Origin: Anaerolineales bacterium
GTDB taxonomy: Bacteria; Chloroflexota; Anaerolineae; UBA7937
Assembly (NCBI GenBank): GCA_030593425.1
Contig: JAUVHF010000119.1
Span: 1-5,322 of the forward strand
Reading direction: 5' to 3'
DNA length: 5,322 bases
Shown: piece by piece, positions 1 through 5,322 of the stretch
Position numbering within the stretch: the first letter of the stretch is position 1
How the letters are laid out: every line of letters starts with the position of its first letter
Notes under the pieces: generated by a model
The model's database searches: none
Seen by the model: only the letters and a program-made list of their open reading frames with translations
What the model was told of the DNA's origin: nothing
Translations under genes and position numbers: made by a program

Positions 1-582
1 CTGATGATTGAGGTGGTGGCTCATTACCGGGAGAACTTTACGGAGGTGCCATCTGAGGTCGCGCTCTGGATCATCCCCACTATCAATCCCGATGGTCTCG
101 CCAGTGGCACGCGATGCAATGCCCGCGGCGTGGATTTGAACCGCAACGCCGATACCGACCAGGATGCCTGTCCAGAGAACGACTGGAGCCCAGACATCTT
201 CAACTCGGAGGGGCATGTCCCTGGGGGCGGGGGGAAGCATCCCTTCTCCGAGGTGGAGACCCGAATCTTGCGCGACTTCCTGGTCGATGCACAAGTCGTG
301 ATCTCATATCACAGCCAGGCGGGCTTGGTCGTGGCGGGGGGATGCGCTGAGGGCCCTTCTCGCCAGTTGGCCCATCTCTTAGCCGAGGCTACAGGATATG
401 GAGAGACTGAATCGATAGGCTATCCCGTCACGGGCAGCATAGTGGACTATCTCGCCTTTGAGGGAGTCGCTGCCGTTGATGTGGAACTCACCAACAAGGT
501 AGATACCGATCTGGAGAGGAACCTAAAAGGCATCCAGATGGTGATGGAGTCTGTAGCGGAGATCATGTTCTATGAATATTAA
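1..582 (+). CDS. M14-family zinc carboxypeptidase, C-terminal part (5' end outside window)
   Basis: The reading frame is open from base 1 and ends at TAA 580-582. An ATG at 4 is in frame but is probably internal, because the first M14 zinc-binding motif (HxxE) must lie upstream of the window. Numbering from that ATG, the fragment has the M14 landmarks in order: IPTINPDG (24-31), NARGVDLNRN (39-48, with the substrate-binding Asn-Arg), a P-x-x-S-E-V-E-T segment (80-86), the third zinc His in SYHS (His103), a tGSivDYL stretch (143-150) and the catalytic Glu in VDVELT (Glu161). M14 enzymes remove C-terminal residues from peptides; bacterial relatives include gamma-D-Glu-diaminopimelate peptidases of the MpaA type. 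Which substrate applies cannot be read here. A Gly-rich insert (59-79) and three Cys (38, 56, 114) suggest an exported protein. It overlaps the next gene by 11 nt. Confidence 0.9.
   Translation: MMIEVVAHYRENFTEVPSEVALWIIPTINPDGLASGTRCNARGVDLNRNADTDQDACPENDWSPDIFNSEGHVPGGGGKHPFSEVETRILRDFLVDAQVVISYHSQAGLVVAGGCAEGPSRQLAHLLAEATGYGETESIGYPVTGSIVDYLAFEGVAAVDVELTNKVDTDLERNLKGIQMVMESVAEIMFYEY
558..562 (+). promoter_or_regulatory. Ribosome binding site for the M23 lipoprotein
   Basis: GGAGA lies 9 nt upstream of the ATG at 572, inside the end of the M14 gene. It supports ATG 572 as the start, which also gives a compact signal peptide directly before the lipobox. Since the preceding gene ends at 582, its ribosomes pass over this site and coupling is likely. 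Confidence 0.5.
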
Positions 583-2185
583 TTGGAGAGTGGCTTGGCT
601 TCTCGTGGTTTTGGCCTTCATCGTCGGCTGTGCTAGCGAGGGTTTGACCCCTACCCTCACCCCTACATCTACGCCTAGGCCGACGCAGGCCCCTACCGCG
701 ACGCCGACCAGTACGCCCACGCCAACGCACACCCCCATCGTGCCTACCCCTACCGTCCAGATGAGGGGTACCATCTTTCTGGATGAAGAGAACGCTACCA
801 TCTACCGCTACGCCCGAGGAACTCTTGCCCACCCCTTACGGATGGTGGTCTCAAATGGTACAGCCTATCTAGTGGACAGAGGGCTCCTCAAGGCGGTTGA
901 CTTGGAGAATCCGGGGTCGTGGCGCATCGTGAAGCCTTCGGGCAACGCCGTGGAAGGGGTGCCCATAAAGGAGTTGGGCGATCTGGCTCTTTCAGGTGAG
1001 AGCCTGCTCCTCCTTGACCGCTCTGGAGACGTCTATCGCTATTTCCCGGAGGATGGAAGATGGAGCCTGGAGAGATCGGCCACCATGCCCAGCGCCCAAC
1101 CCCGCCAATACCTGGCTAGCGTGGCCTCCTATGAAGATGATCTCTATCTCTTGGATATCAACCTAGGTCAAATCTGGCGTCACCAAGGCGAAAAAGGGGA
1201 GGTGGTCGCCGAGGAGCTGGGCTTGGAGGGGGCTATCGACCTGGCCGTGGACGAGGATCTCTATCTTTTGATTCAAGAAGGGTCTCAGGCTCGGCTGGTT
1301 AAGTTGTCGGGCCCTCCCTATGAGGTGGTTCGGAGTTTTGACCCTCCGGGATTAGTGGCGCCTACCCTTCTCTTCGTGAAGGGGGATTACCTCTATCTGA
1401 TAGACGACTATCGCCGTCTCCTCCTCTTGGATAGAGAGAGCGGTGAGATGGTGCGGGACTATTATCTCCGTGGAGGGGCTGAGATCCGTGCCTTCTACGC
1501 CGAAGGGGATAGGCTTTACCTCGCCAGTCCCGATAGCCTATTCCTCTATCCCGGGCGGACGCCTCCCGGCTCGCTGGAGTTCCCCTCTCCAGAGACACCC
1601 CCTCTCCACCCTTCGGAGATCCTCGAGAGTCTTCCTCCCTTCAACATGCCCATCGGAAGGATACACCTTCCCGATATCTCCTTCCGCCTCCCTGGGGCTC
1701 CTCGCTCTTACCGCTACGGGGTCCACGAAGGGATAGATTTCTTCAAAGGCGAAGAGGGCACGGTGACTAGAGACACGCCACTTTTGGCCATAGCCGACGG
1801 GGTGGTGATCAGGGCCGACGATGAATACTCGGAGCCAACGGCCGAAGAGATGGAAGAGATGTTGGCTGAGACTCAAGAGGCCGCTTACACGCCGCCGGAG
1901 ATCTTGGAAAGGTTGCGGGGGAGGCAGGTTTGGATCGACCTTGGTGGCGGCATCGTGGTGCGCTACTGCCATCTGAGCCGCATCGCCGAGGGGCTGGAGG
2001 TGGGGCAGGAGGTCAAGCAGGGGACTATTATCGGCTACGCCGGGAACTCAGGGACCCCTCAGGCCCCAGCAGGGCCGGAGGTGGGGGTACACCTCCACCT
2101 GGAGGTTCGCCTAGGCGATGGCTACCTGGGGCAGCACCTTCGCCCCTCGGAGGTCAGAGAGTGGCTAGCCCAAATCTTCGAGTAG
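572..2185 (+). CDS. Lipoprotein with beta-propeller-like region and C-terminal M23 (LytM) metallopeptidase
   Basis: The 537-residue product starts with a lipoprotein signal peptide: Arg6, a hydrophobic core, then IVGC with the lipidated Cys20. Residues 25-61 are a Thr/Pro linker. Residues about 65-328 carry recurring strand pairs of the type LYLLD...(I/V)xR (near 98, 145, 191, 230, 273 and 315), fitting a roughly six-bladed propeller. A Pro-rich hinge (330-358) leads to an M23 domain (about 380-530). It has HEGID (His385, Asp389), YCHLS (His467) and HLHLEV (His507, His509), so the zinc ligands and catalytic His are all present. M23 enzymes cut peptidoglycan cross-bridges; a domain with intact residues argues for a real hydrolase rather than an EnvC/NlpD-like activator. 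Residues 417-450 form an acidic insert where M23 domains normally have a short turn. The gene follows the M14 gene with an overlap and ends at TAG 2183-2185. The propeller's ligand is unknown. Confidence 0.93.
   Translation: MNINWRVAWLLVVLAFIVGCASEGLTPTLTPTSTPRPTQAPTATPTSTPTPTHTPIVPTPTVQMRGTIFLDEENATIYRYARGTLAHPLRMVVSNGTAYLVDRGLLKAVDLENPGSWRIVKPSGNAVEGVPIKELGDLALSGESLLLLDRSGDVYRYFPEDGRWSLERSATMPSAQPRQYLASVASYEDDLYLLDINLGQIWRHQGEKGEVVAEELGLEGAIDLAVDEDLYLLIQEGSQARLVKLSGPPYEVVRSFDPPGLVAPTLLFVKGDYLYLIDDYRRLLLLDRESGEMVRDYYLRGGAEIRAFYAEGDRLYLASPDSLFLYPGRTPPGSLEFPSPETPPLHPSEILESLPPFNMPIGRIHLPDISFRLPGAPRSYRYGVHEGIDFFKGEEGTVTRDTPLLAIADGVVIRADDEYSEPTAEEMEEMLAETQEAAYTPPEILERLRGRQVWIDLGGGIVVRYCHLSRIAEGLEVGQEVKQGTIIGYAGNSGTPQAPAGPEVGVHLHLEVRLGDGYLGQHLRPSEVREWLAQIFE
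644..754 (+). repeat. Low-complexity Thr/Pro linker-coding tract
   Basis: This C-rich stretch of ACC/ACG/CCT/CCC codons encodes the Thr-Pro linker (residues 25-61) between the lipidated Cys and the propeller of the M23 lipoprotein. Such linkers are presumed to be extended spacers that hold the folded domains away from the membrane. Codon choice varies from unit to unit, so this is repetition at the protein level rather than a fresh DNA tandem repeat. Confidence 0.8.
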
Positions 2186-2186
2186 G

Positions 2187-2214
2187 TTGACAGCACTCCC
2201 GCAGGACATATAAT
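2187..2214 (+). promoter_or_regulatory. Perfect-consensus sigma70-type promoter upstream of the serine hydrolase gene
   Basis: TTGACA (2187-2192) and TATAAT (2209-2214) match the housekeeping -35 and -10 consensus at all 12 positions with a 16-nt spacer. The -35 box begins one base after the stop codon of the M23 gene, so the element fills most of the 47-nt gap. Transcription should start about 7 nt past the -10, near 2221, only about 12 nt before the GTG start at 2233. The promoter would drive the serine hydrolase and M15 genes separately from the upstream pair. The match is seen in the sequence; activity is inferred. Confidence 0.8.
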
Positions 2215-2228
2215 GACCTCTGGAGGTC
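2215..2228 (+). promoter_or_regulatory. Inverted repeat over the predicted transcription start and RBS (possible operator)
   Basis: GACCTC (2215-2220) and GAGGTC (2223-2228) are perfect inverted arms around a TG centre. They lie directly after the -10 box and cover the predicted start point. Because the left arm would mostly not be transcribed, a DNA-level repressor site is more plausible than an RNA hairpin. The right arm contains the ribosome binding site, so chance pairing with a CCTC run is a real alternative. Confidence 0.3.
2222..2227 (+). promoter_or_regulatory. Ribosome binding site fixing a GTG start
   Basis: GGAGGT lies 5 nt before GTG 2233. It is the strongest Shine-Dalgarno in the window and decides the start. 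With the predicted transcript beginning near 2221, the site would sit at the extreme 5' end of the mRNA. Confidence 0.8.
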
Positions 2229-2232
2229 CCCT

Positions 2233-3708
2233 GTGGGCAAGCGGATCGCAACCTTCTTTGTGGTTCTTCTCCTCATCGTGGGGGGCTTTTTGGCCTTTGA
2301 GTTCGCCCGCTACCGCATCTATCTGAGAAGCATCCGCCCCGGAATCACCGCGGGAGGGGTAGATTTAGGAGGCGTGACCCCGGATGCCGCTCTTCGCACC
2401 TTGGAGGAGATGCTCGTGGCTCCTCTATCTAAACCCCTCCATCTGAGGTATGAGGAAGAAACCATCTTTCTCATCCCCGCTGACATAGGTTTCCAGGTGA
2501 AGATCCGAAGGATGGTGGAGGAGGCTTTGCGGTTAAGCCACAACCAACAGGCGAGGCCGGGATTCCCAGAGTTCGTCATGCACGGCCCTCGACGGCTGAA
2601 GGCGGAGATCCCGCTCCAAACGGAGTTCGACACGAACGCGCTACGCTCTTTTTTGATGGGGGTGGCTGAGAGGAAGGACCAGCCCCTGCGAGAGGTGCAG
2701 CCTATAACCGGTACCCTTTCTTTCTACCCTGGCCAGGCGGAGAAAAGGCTTAACCTAGAACTTTCGCTACCGCGCATTGAAGAGGCTTTGCTCTCTATCG
2801 ATAGTAGGGATATAGACCTGGTGGTGGAGACAAAAGAGCCCTCCAAGCCCAGTCTCGACCTTCTGCGGGGGAAGGTGGAAGATCGCATCCAAGAGTTCGA
2901 TGGTATCGTGGGGGTCTATATCTCCGATCCAGGGGCCCAGGAGAGTATGGAGATAAACTCTCAGACGAGTTTCTCGGGGATGAGCGTGGTGAAGATAGCC
3001 ATCTTCCTGGAAACCTATCTCCGTTTCGCCGGGGAGGAACCTGACCTAGAGACCAAGGGATGGATAGATAAGGTGGTCACCGACCCGGTAGGCAGCAACT
3101 ATTGGGCCAACCTCCTTTTGAGTCTAGTGGGAGAAGGGAGCACCACGGAGGGGGCACGGAGGACGACGGAGATGATGCGGGCCTTGGGACTGAACAAGAG
3201 TTTCATAAAGGGTCCCTTTCGGTTGGAGACGGAAGAGGTTGAGGGGCGGAGGGGGAGCGGTCTCGCTTCCTCGTTGGGGCGTATCTCAGCGAAAGAGCGG
3301 TCCCAGGAGACCAACCCTGACCCCATCATCCAGACCTCCCCCCATGATATGGGGCGGCTTCTGGAGATGATCTACCGGTGTGGCTATGGAGGGGGGGCGA
3401 TTCTCGATACCTTCCCTGGTATGATCGCCCCCCAGGGGTGTCAGGAGATCCAAGAGATTTTGGCTCAGAACCCAGTGCGGAGTATGATAGGGGCCGGGAT
3501 ACCGGAGGGGACACCCTTGGCCCATAAGCATGGCTTCGCCGACGACACCCACGCCGATGCGGGGATCGTTTACTCCCCCGGCGGCGATTACGTCATCGTC
3601 CAATTCCAATATACCCCTACCGAATGGTTGGTTTGGGCTCTCAGCCAGCCGGTTTTCGAAGACATCTCCCGCGCCACCTATAATTTCTTCAACATCGGCT
3701 ATGAATAG
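2233..3708 (+). CDS. Membrane-anchored class A beta-lactamase-like serine hydrolase with VanW/YoaR-type N-terminal domain
   Basis: The 491-residue product begins with Lys3-Arg4 and one hydrophobic segment (7-25) without a lipobox or clear cleavage site, so a signal anchor with an outside catalytic domain is likely. Residues 34-61 (IRPGITAGGVDLGGVTPDAA) match the start of the putative peptidoglycan-binding domain found before VanW and L,D-transpeptidase domains. From about 215 the fold resembles class A beta-lactamases and related D-Ala-D-Ala enzymes: SVVK (Ser251, Lys254) is the SxxK nucleophile motif, GSNYWANLLL (287-296) aligns with the SDNTAANLLL segment, a TSPHDMGRLLEMIY helix (368-381) follows, and KHG (432-434) replaces KTG before DAGIVYSPGG. 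The SDN serine is Gly287 and no ExxLN omega-loop Glu is evident, so classical beta-lactamase activity is doubtful; a D,D-peptidase, esterase or binding role is possible. It starts behind its own promoter and overlaps the next gene by 8 nt. Confidence 0.87.
   Translation: MGKRIATFFVVLLLIVGGFLAFEFARYRIYLRSIRPGITAGGVDLGGVTPDAALRTLEEMLVAPLSKPLHLRYEEETIFLIPADIGFQVKIRRMVEEALRLSHNQQARPGFPEFVMHGPRRLKAEIPLQTEFDTNALRSFLMGVAERKDQPLREVQPITGTLSFYPGQAEKRLNLELSLPRIEEALLSIDSRDIDLVVETKEPSKPSLDLLRGKVEDRIQEFDGIVGVYISDPGAQESMEINSQTSFSGMSVVKIAIFLETYLRFAGEEPDLETKGWIDKVVTDPVGSNYWANLLLSLVGEGSTTEGARRTTEMMRALGLNKSFIKGPFRLETEEVEGRRGSGLASSLGRISAKERSQETNPDPIIQTSPHDMGRLLEMIYRCGYGGGAILDTFPGMIAPQGCQEIQEILAQNPVRSMIGAGIPEGTPLAHKHGFADDTHADAGIVYSPGGDYVIVQFQYTPTEWLVWALSQPVFEDISRATYNFFNIGYE
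3679..3684 (+). promoter_or_regulatory. TATAAT hexamer before the M15 lipoprotein gene (weak promoter candidate)
   Basis: A perfect -10 hexamer lies 16 nt upstream of ATG 3701, close to the spacing seen at the promoter before the serine hydrolase gene. No good -35 is found 16-18 nt upstream (best about 3 of 6). It also encodes Tyr-Asn near the end of the serine hydrolase, so chance is likely. Confidence 0.15.
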
Positions 3709-5322
3709 AGCAGCGCACCATTGGTGGTGTTTGGTAGCGGTGTTCGCTCTCTTTCTGACCGGCTGTTCCGGGTCGACTCCTACCCCTGCCCCTGCCCCCT
3801 CGCCGACTTACACTTCCATTTCCTCGCCTACACCGCCACCCACGCCCACCCCCGCAGTGGAGGTGGAGTTTCTGGCCTTCCAGTCCAATAGAGAGGGCAA
3901 CTGGGAGATATATTTGGGGGATATGCTGGGAGGGCCAACCTTCAACCTGACCAACGACCCAGCCGAGGACCGAGCCCCGGCCTTCTCCGCCGATGGCCGG
4001 TACCTGGCCTTCGAATCCCACCGAGAGGGCAACTGGGAGATATACATAATAGAGTTGGGGAGCGGGAAGGTTAGGCGGGTCACGGACCACCCGGCTTATG
4101 ATGGTGCCCCGGCCTGGTCTCCCGACGGTCGATATCTGGCCTTCGAATCCCACCGCGACGGGAACCTAGAGATCTACACTCTCGATTTGATAGCCGGTAC
4201 TCTCCATCGTCTGACCGATGACCCAGCAGGGGACTACGCCCCCGCTTGGTCTCCCGATGGCCGATGGATCGCCTTCACCACCTGGCGCGAGGGGAACAAA
4301 GAGATATATCTGATGGATATCCAGGGGGTCAAGCAACTGAACCTCACTCAGCATGAGGGTGACGATGAGTACCCGGCTTGGTCTCCCGATGGCCAACGGT
4401 TAGCCTTTGTCTCTTGGCGGGATGGCAACGGAGAGGTTTATACCGTCGATGTCGACAGCGGGGAGGTTGTGAGGTTAACCCATAACGATCTCCTCGATAC
4501 CGCGCCTGCCTGGTTACCTGATGGCAGAGAGATCATCTTCTCCTCCTACGATAAGGGTGAGCCCTTCGAGGTGTTCCATGAGTATCGAGGTGGACATTTC
4601 GATTCGGCTTTTTGGGACGGAGAAAGCGGGGCAGTGAAATACCTTCAGGGGAGCAAGGCCGATGAGATGAGTCCTCACTTCGCCCCCAAAGGGGTTAAAG
4701 CACCTTCCTGGGCTCCTGAGGTGGCTTTGATGCCCACGCCTACCCCTGCCGCGTCCCCACCGAACGAGGAGCCTCCTTACCATATCGTTCCTCTTACGAA
4801 CATACTGGAGGGAGGCCCCTATCAGTTGGAGGAGGGGGCAGCGGCCTCGTTTAACGCTCTACGGGCGGAGGTTCTAGCCAGGACGGGGTGGGACTACTTG
4901 GGGAAACTGAGTGACGCTTTTCGACCCATCTATATGCACGGGAGAACCCGGTATGGCTACTTCAGTTGGCATAAGACGGGGCGAGCCATCGATCTGCGCT
5001 TCGAACTCCTGGATGCCAAGGGCGAGCAACAGTTGGAACTGGTTAGGGAGGATATCGGTTCCGAGACATATTGGCGGATGTACATTCGCTGCTTCAAGCA
5101 AGATGGAAGCCAAGGCGAGCCCTTGAAGGTGGCCCCTTGGCGCTACTGGTGGCAGATAGACCCCGACCTGGACCCAGAAGGGTATGAGCAGGGCGGTCGT
5201 CCCAAGCCCATACCGGCAGGCTATTACGTAGATCTTACGGAACTTGCCAAGAGGTTCGGTTGGGAGCGGATCGCCGCCTATACCACCGAGGACTACCATT
5301 GGCACCAACATACCCTGCGCAC
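3701..5322 (+). CDS. Lipoprotein with TolB/PD40 propeller and C-terminal M15 (VanX/VanY-like) peptidase domain (3' end outside window)
   Basis: The frame is open from ATG 3701 to the window end (540 codons plus two bases) with no stop. Residues 1-21 form a signal peptide ending in LTGC with lipidated Cys22. A Ser/Thr/Pro linker (26-51) follows. Residues 57-276 are five PD40 units of exactly 44 residues (YLAFxSxRxGNxEIY...PAWSPDGR) and a divergent sixth runs to about 330, as in TolB-type propellers. A second linker (MPTPTPAASPP, 344-354) leads to an M15-like domain: DAFRP (Arg408, the VanX Arg71 counterpart), SWHKTGRAID (422-431, exact SxHxxGxAxD, zinc ligands His424 and Asp431) and ExxH (Glu530 catalytic, His533 third ligand). 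M15 enzymes hydrolyse D-Ala-D-Ala ends or related stem-peptide bonds. About 100 residues separate the second and third motifs, longer than in VanX. No Shine-Dalgarno precedes the ATG, but it overlaps the upstream stop by 8 nt, so coupling is expected. Confidence 0.92.
   Translation, partial: MNRAAHHWWCLVAVFALFLTGCSGSTPTPAPAPSPTYTSISSPTPPPTPTPAVEVEFLAFQSNREGNWEIYLGDMLGGPTFNLTNDPAEDRAPAFSADGRYLAFESHREGNWEIYIIELGSGKVRRVTDHPAYDGAPAWSPDGRYLAFESHRDGNLEIYTLDLIAGTLHRLTDDPAGDYAPAWSPDGRWIAFTTWREGNKEIYLMDIQGVKQLNLTQHEGDDEYPAWSPDGQRLAFVSWRDGNGEVYTVDVDSGEVVRLTHNDLLDTAPAWLPDGREIIFSSYDKGEPFEVFHEYRGGHFDSAFWDGESGAVKYLQGSKADEMSPHFAPKGVKAPSWAPEVALMPTPTPAASPPNEEPPYHIVPLTNILEGGPYQLEEGAAASFNALRAEVLARTGWDYLGKLSDAFRPIYMHGRTRYGYFSWHKTGRAIDLRFELLDAKGEQQLELVREDIGSETYWRMYIRCFKQDGSQGEPLKVAPWRYWWQIDPDLDPEGYEQGGRPKPIPAGYYVDLTELAKRFGWERIAAYTTEDYHWHQHTLR
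3776..3853 (+). repeat. Low-complexity Ser/Thr/Pro linker-coding tract
   Basis: This C-rich stretch encodes residues 26-51 of the M15 lipoprotein, between the lipidated Cys22 and the first propeller unit. It occupies the same place and has the same composition as the linker in the M23 lipoprotein. A shorter Pro-rich tract of the same kind at 4733-4762 separates the propeller from the M15 domain. Confidence 0.75.
3869..4528 (+). repeat. Five in-phase 132-bp tandem units encoding PD40 propeller blades
   Basis: Units begin at 3869, 4001, 4133, 4265 and 4397, each exactly 132 bp (44 codons) with no insertion or deletion. A degraded sixth unit starts at 4529. Exact matches one period apart include a 22-bp run at 3891-3912 and 4023-4044, a 20-bp run at 4004-4023 and 4136-4155, and a 19-bp run at 4244-4262 and 4376-4394. 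This is a coding repeat, one unit per blade. Confidence 0.9.

Noticed and set aside
640..760. Possible G-quadruplex on the minus strand opposite the Thr/Pro tract
   Set aside because: Only three close runs of three or more G are found; the fourth is missing, and the C-richness is explained by Thr/Pro codons.
1538..1972. 144-residue open frame on the minus strand within the M23 gene
   Set aside because: It lies wholly opposite a gene with clear domains, has no recognisable motif and no ribosome binding site that stands out; GC-rich genes commonly give long antisense frames.
2186..2232. Rho-independent terminator between the M23 and serine hydrolase genes
   Set aside because: No GC-rich stem followed by a T run is present; the gap is taken up by the promoter and ribosome binding site.
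3391..3397. G7 tract in the serine hydrolase gene as a phase-variation site
   Set aside because: It encodes Gly residues inside an intact domain, is only 7 bases long, and similar G runs occur elsewhere in the window as Gly codons.
3716..3726. Short inverted repeat CACCA-T-TGGTG just after the M15 start codon
   Set aside because: Five-base arms with a one-base centre cannot form a stable RNA hairpin and arise from His-Trp codons.
3689..4153. 154-residue open frame on the minus strand across the start of the M15 gene
   Set aside because: Its apparent internal repeats are the mirror of the PD40 units on the other strand.
3869..4528. 132-bp tandem array as a non-coding satellite or CRISPR-like structure
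   Set aside because: The period is a multiple of three, units are continuous without spacers, and each codes for one PD40 blade.
4874..5311. 145-residue open frame on the minus strand opposite the M15 domain
   Set aside because: The + strand here encodes an M15-like active site in a frame continuous from 3701; the minus frame shows no family signature.

Overview
The window holds four genes, all on the + strand, packed head to tail. The first is cut by the left edge and the last by the right edge. Two of the three junctions overlap (11 and 8 nt). The third is a 47-nt gap carrying a perfect-consensus sigma70-type promoter. No RNA genes, mobile elements, CRISPR arrays or terminators were seen, and there is no gene-free stretch longer than 47 nt.

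Layout: (1) 1-582, the C-terminal part of an M14-family zinc carboxypeptidase. (2) 572-2185, a lipoprotein with a Thr/Pro linker, a beta-propeller-like middle and a C-terminal M23 (LytM) metallopeptidase with all its active-site residues. (3) 2233-3708, a membrane-anchored protein with a VanW/YoaR-type N-terminal domain and a class A beta-lactamase-like serine hydrolase domain whose secondary motifs have changed. (4) 3701 to beyond 5322, a second lipoprotein with a Thr/Pro linker, a TolB/PD40 propeller built on an exact 44-residue period, a second short Pro-rich linker and an M15 (VanX/VanY-like) D,D-peptidase domain. The window ends seven codons after the last expected zinc ligand of gene 4.

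How the genes work together (inference): all four families contain enzymes that cut peptidoglycan stem peptides. M14 includes gamma-D-Glu-DAP-type peptidases, M23 cross-bridge endopeptidases, the beta-lactamase/PBP fold D-Ala-D-Ala enzymes, and M15 D-Ala-D-Ala peptidases. The products of genes 2-4 have visible membrane or lipid anchors facing outward. The window therefore looks like a surface-displayed cell-wall peptide-processing cassette. Two of its members share one plan (lipid anchor, flexible linker, propeller, zinc peptidase) but use unrelated peptidase folds.

Organism: GC-rich coding with frequent AGG/AGA and ATA codons, and especially lipoproteins with Thr-Pro repeat linkers followed by propeller domains, suggests Chloroflexota (Anaerolineae-like). 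This is an inference from protein style, not a marker-based assignment.
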